Of a stretch of DNA of 64,000 bases, positions 26,764-39,100 are shown in pieces (within the stretch, counting starts at the first letter, position 1; every line of letters begins with the position of its first letter). Made by a program: the position numbers and the translations under genes. The stretch is from Rhyacophila brunnea (taxonomy: Eukaryota; Arthropoda; Insecta; Trichoptera; Rhyacophilidae), in assembly GCA_022495005.1 (NCBI GenBank), contig JAGYXB010001002.1, positions 1,736,001 through 1,800,000 of the forward strand, in the 5' to 3' direction. Under the pieces are notes generated by a model. It ran no database searches, was not told the origin of the DNA, and worked only from the letters and a program-made list of their open reading frames with translations.

Positions 26764-28204
26764 GCACTTGTTACAGTTGATAGTATCAGATAATATTATT
26801 ATGTTGACGATATTATGCAAATGTGCATATATGAATAAATTATTAAATAGTGAAACATCCTATTAAAGTTTTGGATAAGTTATTAACTTAATAAATTGTT
26901 AACAATAATAGAATAATCATTATATTTTAGTTAAAAATTCTTTGAATGTTCATATTTTCAGTAATTGCAAAATCTTTGATTTTCCAGTGCAACTTTTATT
27001 ATTAAAAACGATTTGATTGTAATGTTTTCATGTGACATTCAATATAATATATATATTTCGAATGTATATATATTTTTTATAAATAAATAGTGAAAATAAA
27101 TACTTACTGAGGCTCTGTTATTAAGCGACCATTACAGTCAGTCGCAAAACGGGATTCGAGTATAAACTGCAGCCTGCAGAACTGGAACACAAGTTGTATG
27201 CAAATATTGCATCGAGCATACTAAAATTAAAGCAATTCTGGTGTTGAGATTTCGCAAGAAATATTATTTAGCAGAGGAAGATGTTTCGATTGTTTTGTTT
27301 CGAGATTTTAAGTTATTATATAATGCAATAAAATCGATTATATCCATATAATAATTAGTACCTTCGTCTTTAAGAATTAATGCTTTTAAAGTAACTGATC
27401 ATATTTTTTTTATAAAAAAATATTTTTTTTTCATCCCAAAATGTACCCATATAGCAAATTATTAATTGAAACTATCAATTTATTTTATGTTCAGAATATA
27501 TAACATAATATTACTGTACATACCTCTCTACTATATCAACATAATAAATTATTATAAGTATACAAACAATAATATAATTAAAACAAGATTGATACATTAA
27601 CAAGTGACCTATTAATGTTTAGAGGTATGTAATTAACTATCGTAATTACTATCGTGTCTAATAAATAAGACATATTATTTTTCTTAATTGTATAAGTGTT
27701 TCTGTCAATAACATATTCTCCAGAATTTATAAAAAACTTTCATTAAAAACATGTTTATATTGCAAGAATAATAATATTAATTGATTTTTGTATTTTCATT
27801 TGAATAAGCTTTCCATGTGAGTAATTTTTGGATTATTATAATATAATTATAGGTAATTCTACTGATATTATTATAAATGTCAACGTTGGATCTTCTGAAA
27901 TAAAGAAAATTGATCCTACCGAATTGGTGGAATTTAAAATTAAATTCTTAAATTGCTTTATATTTTATACTATTTTTCCGATCCGAGCGTCACGCAACAC
28001 AGAATACATTTAATTTATTCTCGTTTATATAATAAATTAATATAATAAAATAATGTCAATACTGTATTACAAAGTAAAATTTTGAGTATTAAAACTTTTA
28101 AGTGTTTGATAATGCTGTAGTACTGTTGACAGTAATACATTAAGCAATCCTATTAAAATGTCACAAGTCATAAACAATAGAACTAGATAATTACATAGTC
28201 AGTC

Positions 28205-28330
28205 AGTGTCCGTGTGCATTTGTCATTGGTGAGTGCGCATAGTGCATGAGGATGCCAAAAAGACGAAACCTGGGTCACAATAATTACTCAAATGGAATAT
28301 TACAAAACTTAAACAATAAAAATTTGTCAT
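28205..28330 (+). repeat. Dispersed repeat unit, copy 2
   Basis: GTCATTGGTGAGTGCGCATA, GTGCATGAGGATGCC and TACAAAACTTAAA match the order of the unit at 26600-26763 with many differences. Confidence 0.5.
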
Positions 28331-28830
28331 AAAACCAGCAATAATATTATATTTTGATAAAGGCTAGGTATTGCAATAGACCAGTTAACCAATGAAAATA
28401 TTTAAAAATATATCACATTCTGATCCATAAATTATGTGTTATTTCAACCAATCCACATATTTTATGTTTTTTGTATAAAATTAACTTCTAAATGTTGTTG
28501 AGTAAAATAATATATAATTTTAAGGGTCCAGTGTTCTATGCAATAATATTGCAATATGTTTACATTGTGCAAATAGATATCTACAGTTGAGAGAAATTCA
28601 GACAGCATCAACCAATGTGATTTCAAGTTATCACCGTGAAAATGTTATTACTCTCAACTAAATAAATATAATATTATAATATATATACTGACAAGTGTAT
28701 TCTACAATTAATTTCAATTTATTTAACCTAATATCGTTAGAGATTTGGCAATTCTGAGAAACAATTTTTTTCACAACAAATTATTTACCATAATAATATT
28801 AATATTTAGGTATATAATAATATTATATAC

Positions 28831-28905
28831 CAGGGGTTGATAATCGTCGGACCATACGTGTATTTCGCGGCCCAAAAACGGTTGATCATACTAATAGGTG
28901 TGGCC
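28831..28905 (+). mobile_element. Possible hAT terminus without a partner
   Basis: CAGGGGTTGATAATCGTCGG followed by ACCATACGTGTATTTCGCGG resembles terminal sequence of hAT elements. I could not find the opposite end, so it may be a truncated or solo terminus. Confidence 0.35.
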
Positions 28906-29249
28906 TATTATGTTAAAATAACTGAATAAAAATATATATGAATACCAAATTAACCAATAATAATTGTTTATATTAAAGTCAGATATACACGTAACTATAT
29001 ACTTGAGCGATATATTTGAATATTTTATTTATATCAGTATACACACGCGTATGTTCGATAATATTGCATATTCTTTTGGCTGAACAGGCAGCACGATATG
29101 TGTGAATTTCTATCATGAATATATTTTACAGGTAAGTATCTATAACTGAACGTGTGTAATAAGCTAAAAACCTAGATAAGTTAAGTCTTTATACCTTTAT
29201 AATCTATCTATTATATTATATTCAAGAAAACTACGTATTACAGAACAGC

Positions 29250-29990
29250 TCAAATCTCGCTTCTGATGAAGTCTTATTTTTTTACCAAAAATAATTTGTT
29301 AGCTATTCACTTATCGGGAGCATCAGCTGTTGTTTTTTTAATTCTTTATTCTAATGATATTAGAACCAACATTTCCAAATTTAGCAATAGTAACGAACAC
29401 GGTACAAATATACAGATATACTGGATTCCAGCACATAAAGGAATTAATGGCAATGAAATTGCTGATAAATTGGCAAAAAAATCCGTAAAATACCCATCAG
29501 AAAATATAAGAATTCCATACGCAGATTTTAAAGCCCAGTTTAAACAAACAATGAGCAAAAATAACGGTAAATATTTAGAAAATCTTGGGGGAAAAAAGGA
29601 AAAAAGAAAAAAACACACTACTATCAAAATTATTATGGTAGATTTCCTAAAACTTGGTTTAGTAAACATTGTAAAATAAAGCGAGATGTAATAGTGACAA
29701 TAGCTAGAAGCAGGACAGGGCATTACAGTCTCAACGAATCATTGTACAAAATTAAAGTGGTAGATAGCCCTCAGTGTCAGTGTGGGCATCCCACTCAAGA
29801 TCTTAACCACATTGTCTGGCAATGTGATGCCTATGACCAGGAGAGAGAGGTGTTAATGAATAATTTGGGAAAATGCAGGTTATACCCTCCTTTCACGATT
29901 AATTCGTTCCTGGCAAAACCAAATATTTCAGTTATGAAAATTGTACATGAATTTCTCCAAAAATGTAACGTAAATGTCTAGTGTATAGTG
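29250..29990 (+). pseudogene. LINE (non-LTR retrotransposon) 3' fragment: RNase H and C-terminal Cys region
   Basis: Two frames, 29266-29679 and 29694-29981, together look like the end of a LINE ORF2. The first carries IYWIPAHKGINGNEIADKLA, the C-terminal motif of RNase HI (His, then the catalytic Asp in GNEIAD); the expected upstream acidic motif is unclear. The second carries RTGHYSLNE and CQCG-x8-H-x4-C (CGHPTQDLNHIVWQC), typical of the terminal region of I/Jockey-like elements. The frame changes between them at about 29680, and nothing upstream resembles reverse transcriptase, so it is a 5'-truncated, broken copy. RNA-end processing and retrotransposition would have been its original role. 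Confidence 0.85.
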
Positions 29991-30439
29991 TAACAAAAAG
30001 TAATTCTGTATTATTAATAATGTAACTATTTATGTTTGTAGTTAAAAAAGTGTATGTATACTTTTGTAAATCATTGTAAAGCAGAATAGCCGTCCATGGT
30101 GTTACCAATTAAGAGATCCATTGCTGTATTCAACGATTTTTTTGGATATCGAGATATTTACCTTATATAAAGGTGAGTTTAGATGGACGTTTTTCTTCTT
30201 ATAATTTAATGGTCACTAAGTTTTTTAATGTTGTTTTATTTTATATGTAGATACCCGTTACCCATCTCATTTTTCTTTTCGTTTTCCATGTCATGTTATG
30301 AATGTATTAAACTGATCATTTATAATGTTCACTCATGAAAAACAAGTAAAGATAAATTAGATTCATGTTATGGATTAATTCATATATTCAAAAATAATAA
30401 CATGTGACTATACCAGATGGAGTGTCAAATCCGTGACGT

Positions 30440-30980
30440 AGAGATTCAAAATCGCATACTTGGCGCGAACTCTCTTTTATATTATAGTAATTATAAGCGA
30501 ATATTCCACAGTGAACTTGTAAACTTCCCGGCTAATTTCATTAGCGTTCATTAAGTATGGTTTGTGGTTTAATGTAGATTTATTAAAGTATTTGCGTAAT
30601 ATGTAAATAATCATACGCAGAGGTAGAAAACGAACGTTACCGCAGCGCTATCATTGTTTAGGTCTTAATGGAAGTGTAATGTATTGCCAAAGTTAACAAC
30701 AAAGTATTAAATTGAGCAATAACGTCTCCGGAGTGCCACATTATGAATATGTATACAGCATTTAATATCAAACACCTCGTAATATCGGACAATACGTGGA
30801 ATAAATTGAAGACAAGTAGCTCCGCCTTAATTTAACGGCCGGCTCGCAAACTACGTAATTCACAAATATATGCAAATTCGGTTGTAAGTAGCCAGGCCGG
30901 TCGTATAATGAACGAACATCCCCGCGTCGATATGAACGTGCTAAATTAGTTAGCCTTTAACCCTTTCAACTGTACCTAAG
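30440..30980. promoter_or_regulatory. Candidate enhancer island with POU octamer
   Basis: About 500 bases of non-repetitive, GC-richer sequence between AT-rich flanks. It contains a perfect octamer ATGCAAAT (30870-30877), several TAATTT/ATTA cores, and TTTGCGTAATATGTAAAT. As the nearest identified gene is a POU factor, an autoregulatory enhancer is conceivable, but the link is inference. Confidence 0.35.
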
Positions 30981-31607
30981 GCAATAATAACATCTATCAT
31001 AACCGTAGGATCAACATATAAAATACCTCAGAGCCATCTGCCAACGAATTAGTTTCTTATGGTACTAGTCAATACTAAAAATAATTTTCATACAATGTAC
31101 CTATTTATATAAATTTATTTACACATTTGCATAGCAAGAATGCCAGTAGAAGCAAATCCACTTAAGTTTAAAACTATATAAATCATGTTTTCTGCTATCC
31201 ATTTTCCATATAATTGATTATTAAATAATATTATAACATCAACTAAATTACACAACCTTCTGGAATATTCGTATAAAATAAGTTCATAACTTGGACGCAA
31301 ATATAGCAATCTGAATTATTAAAGTTATATTATGTAAATTATTCAATATTCATTTAAAATAAAACTTTACTATTATGGTTGGCAAACTAACATATTTAAA
31401 AAAAAATCAATTTCCGATAAACAGACAGGTGTTAGTTTCGTGTTATTATTTATAATAGCGTCAGTTTTATTAAAGAAATATAAATTACTATTTTTGCTTC
31501 TGAGATGATATTTTTTTATGAAATAAGTTTTCACCAAACGAATTGACTCCTTGTCTGAATCAAACTTACTTTGTCTTATAAACAATAATTAAGAGTGATA
31601 TTTTCCA

Positions 31608-31675
31608 GGCGCGGGATTTGAACTCGCGATCTTCGATATTATTTAATACGGCTACTGCCTGTACTCCACTGTAGG
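31608..31675 (-). pseudogene. tRNA-like sequence, degenerate
   Basis: On the minus strand AGTGGAGTACAGGCAGTAGC precedes a T arm GCGAG-TTCAAAT-CCCGC. A-box match and anticodon arm are poor. It fits a decayed tRNA-derived element. Confidence 0.4.
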
Positions 31676-31860
31676 TATAAAAACATCAAAGAAACCAATA
31701 GAAAATTTATATAGATACTTTTACTCACATACATAATAATATGTAAAATCGGATGACTTTCATAACAGGCATTACAAATTACTAAGAAAAATATGTATCT
31801 ACCTAATATTATTTCAATGCAATATAATGCAATAAATATATATTATTATATAAATATTAA

Positions 31861-32283
31861 TAATTACAAGATGAAAAGAAGGTTTTATATACAACGTTTT
31901 TAAATTTTCTGTTGAATCATATAAACTTGACTTGGCTAGCTTAAACGATCAAAAAAAATGTACTTGATAGAAATAATACTGAAATGTCATTTTGACATGT
32001 CATACTGATTTCCATAGTAACGCACGTATATATTAATAATTTAATTGCTAGGACCCCAGCTAGTAACCAATAATGGTGTCGAAATAACTTTTCATAAAAA
32101 ACAGAATTAACTGAAAATGAATTCAATTCTACTGAAAGATGGCATTGGCATCGTGTTCTGATATATTCTAAAAGTTTCAAATGTCTAGCTAGTCGGAAAG
32201 TTTGTTAAAAATTTATTGCAAGATTTGTACCGGACAAAGAACCACCGGACAAATAAGAATACGAGCTAAGAAAAACGTTGTAA
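31861..32283 (+). repeat. Dispersed repeat, copy 2
   Basis: Second copy of the repeat at 17091-17593, same orientation, about 14.8 kb away. It lacks part of the tandem ACAAGAAAAAAT section and has small internal deletions. Confidence 0.8.
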
Positions 32284-32499
32284 AAAGTGGAGTATATTCA
32301 GTGAGCTATATAGACATTTAAAATTATCTAACTAAATTCACCTCGCGCAAATGGAACATATCGATATTTGAAGCAAAATGAAAATGTTCTCATAAAAAAC
32401 TTAATTTAATTTGAGAAATAAAAATATTAGACTTGTAATATACGATATGTAATATAATTAGATCAAGATGATTTTTTATATGCCTAGATTGAAGCTGGA

Positions 32500-32612
32500 A
32501 AGAGCTACTCGAAATAATTCGGAGGGAAAAAAATTTAAACGTTAATCAGCTTGAAGAGGCCTTCATCCAGTGGACAGATTCATGCTGATGACGATGATGA
32601 TGATCCTCATGT
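32500..32612 (+). repeat. Probable retroelement 3' end with GATGAC/GATGAT tail
   Basis: CTTGAAGAGGCCTTCATCCA and GTGGACAGATTCATGCTGAT lead into a short GATGAC(GATGAT)n run. Trinucleotide tails of this sort end several non-LTR retroelements. The body upstream is not recognisable. Confidence 0.45.
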
Positions 32613-34111
32613 TGATTATAAAATATTAAGCTAAATGGTAAAAAATATTATTTAATATCTATTGATGAAATGCAGCAATATCTTGCGGTACGCAGTTTGA
32701 AAAGCTCTGATATAAGAAGAAAACAAAACAACTGATAGTAAATAGTCCATGAAAACATATTGTTCACATTGTTTCCTAAGTGGTTGAAATTAAAATAGAT
32801 CATGTTTTAATTTTAATTTTCAGCAGTACCTTCAATCTAATGTTTTTCCTTTGATTTTTTAAACTAATTTTGATAATTTGTTTCATAATGATATTGCTTC
32901 CGTTTGGGGTTATTTCCAATATGTAACGAAATATGCGAGTTCTGTGATGCAATGCAAATTTGTCTTTTACACCCTTCATAATATTATGAGAGACAACTTT
33001 ACTAAAACTATTTTCATATCTGCGAGACATTCCGTTGTGCCAAATGTCCATTTTCCGGCGTCACCTAACGGGTTAAGCCGGGGTAGGCGTACATAAGCAT
33101 TGAGAGAGAGAGAGTAATAATAATGAGAATGGATTCTATTGTTTACCGAGCCGATGGCGGCAGAGGGTTGGGAGACTATCGCCGGGGGTTGGGAGGCCAG
33201 AAAACGGGGCGGTAATGGGGTTATGCCAAATGACGAGTGAGGGGGTAAGTTGACAATCGGTGCCGGATTTTTGAACGATTTGAAATCGTTCTGTTCCCAA
33301 TTCAAAATGTTAGTGCTTATTTGAAGCGAAAGAAAATTTTGTAATTCGAACTTTCTTAAGTTAACTAATCAGGTCCAATTTTAAAGCTATTATTTCAGTA
33401 ATGTCGTACTAGTTTTAAGTTTTGCTTATTGGTTAGGTAAGTTTTCTCAAGTATGCACCTATATATTACACCGCCCATTTTATACTAATCCAAAACTTGA
33501 ATTTTAAAATGTTTTTACGGTTTATTTTGAAAAAATATGTACCCACATATTTAAAGAGATCAACATTGTACAAACCTGATGAATATAAATAATTTTTCAT
33601 ACGGTCGCACGATTGAAAACGTCTTAGTAATATACATATTAGAAAATATTGTCTTTAAAAGAATATGCTACCGAATGGGACTCGAAACAGTATCCATCGA
33701 ATACTATTTCCAAATTATGCATTTTCAATAAAGAATGTTATAACTCTTATTTATTTTTCACTGAATTAAAAAATAGTTTATTGATAAACAAATTACAAGC
33801 TATTTTATTAATATGCTGTAACAATGATAAACATATCCAAAAGTATAAATTAAAATCATGATATAATTTTTTTGGTATAAAAACATCGTGAAATTATATC
33901 AATTATTTGCATACTAAAGTGGGAATTCAATAAATATTAAATATTACATTATAATAATTTTCATCTTTCAACTAAAACCTGATGTTAATACCTACCAACC
34001 AAGCTACTAATTACATTACATTACCTCACTAGTACACTCCACAGAATAGAAGTTGAAGAAACAGTTTTTTTTTGTTTTTTACGAGAATTCAATGTTGGTC
34101 AGTTGCTTAAT
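32613..34111. promoter_or_regulatory. Intergenic with GC-rich island at 33040-33300
   Basis: The island holds CCGGCG, GGCGG, several GGGTTGGGAG units and a GA run. The 83- and 109-codon minus-strand frames that cross it are low-complexity artefacts. No gene. Possibly a regulatory CpG-rich element. Confidence 0.35.
33101..33114 (+). repeat. GA microsatellite
   Basis: A short run of seven GA units at the edge of a GC-richer island. Confidence 0.6.
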
Positions 34112-34215
34112 CTATAATGTCCATACTATGGGTCCGTCTCACATAAAAAAACGACATGTTAATTTGTTATACCCGGGACTCACGAATTATTAAACCAACA
34201 CCTTACCGCTTGACA
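34112..34215 (-). repeat. tRNA-headed SINE relative (reverse strand)
   Basis: On the minus strand CAAGCGGTAAGGTGTTGG, GTGAGTCCCGGGTATAACA and GGACCCATAGTATGGACATT follow the same order as the SINE at 40900-41015. The head is weaker. Confidence 0.5.
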
Positions 34216-35185
34216 ATCATATGTTAATTAATACTCGATCTAATATCGCGTAAAATTTAAATAAACCGATACCACCTCAAACCGCAAAAAGTATGAGCGG
34301 CCTAGCTGTGATTTAATAATTTACACTATAGATTGTGTATCTTTGAAACAACAACGTATTTAACAAAGCCTTATTACAGGTAAATAGTAATCCCAAATAA
34401 TTGTAATCTACATAGTTGGCCATAAACATGATATACCTGTAGAAGATAGATACATCGTCACTGAGTTAAGGCCGTATCACAAAGTATAGCTTAAACTCGT
34501 AGCTACGGTGCCATTTACTGTCCAGGATTGACAGAGTACTAACTAACTACAGGATAGCGCTAAGTATATTACTCAGATATGGCCGAAGTTAGGAAGGCAC
34601 AGTGCATCATTTCACGCAAAAGCTCTACTATGACTTTACCGGGAAATGAATAACGTGTTGGAGCTTTTAATGCTCAATAAGAAATGAAACGGTGTGCAAT
34701 GGCAGGAAATAAATATAATTTCACAAATAACATTATTTATCCAGATGATAATGAAATAAATTGTACTTGTAAACGAGCAATTGTTTAGTTTAGATAATAA
34801 ACCTAAATTTCTTAATTACTGTTTTATCTTAAAACTAATTAACTATTAATTAATTATTTAATTAAATTGACTAAAGTCCCTACCCACTTAACCCAAAGAG
34901 GCCACTACTTGGGAAATCGATTATTTTTCAATATATTGATCTATAAGTATTTTCCAATTGTATGTACGTTTATTAACGATCGAATTCAGTTCATTTTGAT
35001 AGTAAAATAGCATTACACCACATGTTGGTTGTATAGTTGGTTACATAGGTACATTAGCAGTCATTTTAAAAATATTTTTTTGTTCAATTTTTTAATGTAC
35101 CTAATTTAACTTGAACATACATAATTTTGAAAACACTTCTGAGAAAATATATTATAACCAATAGAAAAAATCTTTTTGAAAAAAG

Positions 35186-35266
35186 TAAGACACCCGGCAG
35201 GAATCGAACCTGCATTTCCTGGGTTTACGCCCCAATCCGCGCATTATCCACTATGCTATGAGGTGA
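35186..35266 (-). pseudogene. tRNA-like sequence (A and B boxes), degenerate
   Basis: On the minus strand it has an A box TAGCATAGTGG, a D stem GCAT/ATGC, an anticodon-like loop GCGTAAA between TTGGG and CCCAG, and a perfect T arm GCAGG-TTCGATT-CCTGC. The acceptor stem pairs poorly, and there are extra bases between the D and anticodon stems, so it is unlikely to be a working tRNA. More likely a SINE head or tRNA pseudogene. Confidence 0.5.
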
Positions 35267-35704
35267 CATACTAATGACGACAAACTTTAACTATTGGCCT
35301 TTTAATACCTGTTCATAGCTTGATTTGGAAGAACGCTGTTTAGAATGGTACATTTTTAATTAAAATAATACGTAATTAGAATGGTACATTCTTAAATCTT
35401 GTGAATTATTCGTTGAATAAAAGAAATAGTTAATTAAGTAATTTAATTGGTTTATGTAGGTACTTTAATTTCGCCATTTAATTTTTCTAATCATTATAAA
35501 ACAAAAACTATTTATTATTTGTAGCCATAAATGTGTTTGGTGGTTTTATGTCAGTATCTTAAAATTGGGGATTTTGCATGGAATTTATTTTTATATATAA
35601 AACAGCTATCTGGTAAAAATTCAATCAAACTTTTATCTTTAATCTTTAAACTTTAATCAAAATTTTACTTCACGCAAAACTAAACCTTAACATAGTTTAG
35701 TTTC

Positions 35705-36110
35705 TTTTTCTTCTTTTGAAGATGTCCGATTTTAATAGGATCATATGGGCATCTACATAGTGGAGGTTTGTATTAACAGAATTTTGTTCTTACGAGATAT
35801 GGACGTTAGCCACTTCCTCAATATATCGTCTCTGTTCTGGCAGAACACACTAACTGGAGAATACTAGTTTTGAGTAATTTGACTTTGAAGTTGTTAAAAT
35901 GTTTGAAATGGTCTATCATGTGAGTTTATTAAGTAAACGTAAAAAGGATGACTTTAAAATAAAGATTGATTATTTATTAAGAAGGTTTCCAGATGGTAAA
36001 GCTTGAAATAAGGAACATTTTGGTATAACTAACTCAATATGTCATTTTTTCGAAATAGTGTCTTCTGCCAGAACAGTGACGATATTATGTCCATACTCTG
36101 TCTCCAAATA
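35705..36110 (-). mobile_element. SINE copy (reverse orientation) split by a MITE
   Basis: From 35705 the tail reads CTTTTGAAGATGTCCGATTT, then TAATAGGATC and GGAGGTTTGTATTAACA. After the MITE it resumes as TATGTCCATACTCTG. The same order is found on the opposite strand at 40985-41130. Past about 36110 the similarity fades, so the tRNA-like head is lost or decayed. Confidence 0.72.
35827..36081. mobile_element. 255-bp-family MITE, copy inserted inside a SINE
   Basis: Terminal inverted repeats of about 25 bp start CGTC(T/A)CTGTTCTGGCAGAA. ATAT flanks both sides (35823-35826, 36082-36085). The sequence to the left (35705-35826) and right (from 36082) joins into the SINE pattern seen intact at 40900-41155, which proves the insertion site. 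The copy in intron 2 differs at only a handful of positions, so the family was recently active. Confidence 0.88.
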
Positions 36111-39100
36111 CAAATTGAAAAACTTGTTTTAGTTTAGGTAAAAATAAATGTCTTATATCGTTTTTGTGATACTAATATGATGATAAAACTGTAAGAATTG
36201 ATTAGTATAAAGAAATACCCAAACCATTCTACCGAGAATATTAAATTTACAAACATGATAAATAGATACTTAAACATACAACATAAATTACGCGAATTCT
36301 ACGCTACTTAATCTGTGAAGTATTGGTTATAGTAATTGAAAGCTCGAACAGAACTTTCAATTCTGGGTTTTGAAATTAGTATTCCCGATTACGTTTCCGG
36401 AAGCTGTAAAATCATTTAAGATTATGCCCAAAAATTTGTTTGTCATAAACTTTTTGCTAGCAAAGAAAGAATGACAATAATATTTCACGTTCACAAGCTT
36501 TCATTATGATAGTATGTGGGATAGTTAGATACATATATTTGTGTGAATTTACTTCCTGTTCCGATACATTAAAAATGTATTAGTGAGCTTTTAAAAATAC
36601 AATCTATAAGTTATCGTCTCAATTAATATAGTACAAATGAATAAAGTCAACGATAACATATTCAGTATTTATTAAAATAATCGACAATATGAATATTAAG
36701 ACATATGTGTCATTTTCTCATAAATATTCAAACAATTAATGTAACTGTTCCCTATAATGTACTCATATTCATTGAAAAATTCCAAAAAGTGTATTTTAGA
36801 TCAAAATATGTAGATATGATTTGTGATTACAGAACTACAAATCCTAGTTGTAAGTCGATCATTTATAGAAAACATATAAGAAAAGTATAACTTATTAATG
36901 TAAAAATCCCTTTAATGTTATTTTTTTAAATAACCCATTTATCGGACTAATTTACGATTTTAGCTGGTTCAGTTGTAATATGTTTTGGTCAGCAAAACTA
37001 TACCAACGTATTCAAGCACTTCTTATTTTAATTTTATTGAAAATATATACAGATAAATATTTTTTTCGTCCAATTATTTAATACCGTATTTCAACAAATA
37101 CTTTTGACCAAGTTGAATGGTTGAATGATTTCGTGTCCAAGAGAACCAACGCCTCTAAAGTTCCAAACATTCCTTACATAATAATTACATCATAATAAAA
37201 TGTTTTTTTAAGTCTACATTTTTACCTTGGTCTCTAACGGTTTTATTTATATATTAATTCGTCTTCGATCATCTTCGATCATCTTCCAAAACTTCGTGAT
37301 GCTTTACCCATAATAAGTATTATCAAATATTAATATATTGAAAAATCAGTTTTTCCAATTCACATCATACTTATCAATTAAGACTTCATTTCTAAACCTG
37401 CTTACTCATATTCTTTAAATTATTCACATTTCATTATTAGGTATAATGTAATTTTAACAAAATTAATTTTAAATTTAGATTTTTTGTTAATTCTACAATA
37501 TCTGTGATATTAATATTGACATATGTTTCGAGCTATAACAGTTATATTTGGTGTCGTTCTGAGGATGGGTTTATAACTCGAAACAAATGTTATGTCAAAA
37601 TAAATACCTTAAATACCTACCGTAAAATTAAGAAAAAAGTTTTATTTAGTTAAAATCCAGCAATAATCAATTAATGTCACCATCTTCAGATATAACATAA
37701 TATATTTTGTTCTGCCATACAGTTTAAAAAATATTATAGATTTTTGCGTATGATATTTTCTTATTATCTTATTTTCCTTTATTATTAATTTATAATTTTG
37801 TAAAAAATACACCAGATTTATTTAATACTTAATTACATGTTTAATAACAAAAAAATATGTAGATCTGATTAACAAAAGCATGTTTAATCTAAATAAAACT
37901 TCGGTACGTATGTGGGTTTATTTTCGAAATTTATCGTAATCAACAAAATTATTATTATTTGACATATATTGACAGTCCATTCTTCGAAGTACCACATGGG
38001 TAGGTATAATATTGCATGCAATTACCATTAAATCATGCAATTGTAAAGGAAAACAATACGAAAGCTGTGCGCCCCAACCACCGCGCGCCACTGCCTGGCG
38101 AATGTATGGAAGGACGCCGAACAGTACTGAATAGCCATAGAATTTATAATTAGACATAATGGAACTAATATACATATTCTAATTAAAGCCCACCCGCCCG
38201 CGCAGAGGCGTAGGGGGGCAGGCGGCCGGATGGGGGTAACTAAAAGGGTTGGGAAACTTGTATAGTGGCCCTCGAATTATTCACAGGCTTCTTGATTGAT
38301 TTGAGCGCTTTAATTTTTTTAAGTTATTATTGTCGTTGACGTCATAAAATGGGCGTAGAGTGGAAAGTTAAATAAACTGCTTTGTTAACATGGTTGATAA
38401 AATTGCTAACCAAATAATAATTATGCAAAAATTTCCAATCCTCCATGAATTTCTTTAGACTTTAGACTCATTCATTCATTTATATGGTGGTAACATACAA
38501 ACACAAAACCACACATTTTGCCAGTGCATTTTTATCAGTTTGGTGGATGGCAGAAAGTCCCATAGAGAAACCATACATGAAGAAAATCTCAACAAAATAA
38601 CCAACGGTTTGGACATATCCTCTTACTAACACTTATCTCACATAAAAGAGACGTATTTAATATCCACTTATTTATCCTGTATTTACATCAGCTATATCTG
38701 AAGTGTATGCTGACTACTCATTATTTCTTTAAACCGGCTTAACGCTGTATCAAACCTTAGCTTTCGTGGAAAAATATTTTGATAATACTGGTGCAGCCAT
38801 AAAATAAACAAATACACAACGAATCAAATTTATGATGTACTTAATGTCTTTAATTATTAACTTGTATTTTGTATTGTGTATTTTGCAAAGTTGGTAAGAA
38901 GTCGTTTATTGGCGGAATTAAAAAAATACCTCATATAAAATCTTTATTAGAAAATATTTGCTAGTAACTTAAGTTTAATTAGTAAACACTCACTCGAAAG
39001 CAAATTAATACAAATGCTTCAATCTCATTTTCTTCGAGATGTTTGTAATATATTTTTAAGGCTTTTCCATGTTTTGTATTTTAATGTACACAATACCTGT

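Larger units (their letters stand above)
22706..29249. other. Intergenic, mostly AT-rich
   Basis: Besides the two dispersed repeat units and the solo hAT-like end, nothing is supported. A GC-richer patch lies at 24720-24900. A TATATA-rich stretch lies at 27040-27080. Confidence 0.5.

Noticed and set aside
30870..30877. Octamer ATGCAAAT enrichment across the window
   Set aside because: About eight matches on both strands are seen, close to a rough expectation for this AT-rich sequence, so the count itself is not evidence of regulation.
32976..33305. 109-codon minus-strand frame in a GC-rich island
   Set aside because: Pro/Ser/Leu low complexity produced by G-rich sequence on the other strand; no domain and no splice sites in phase.
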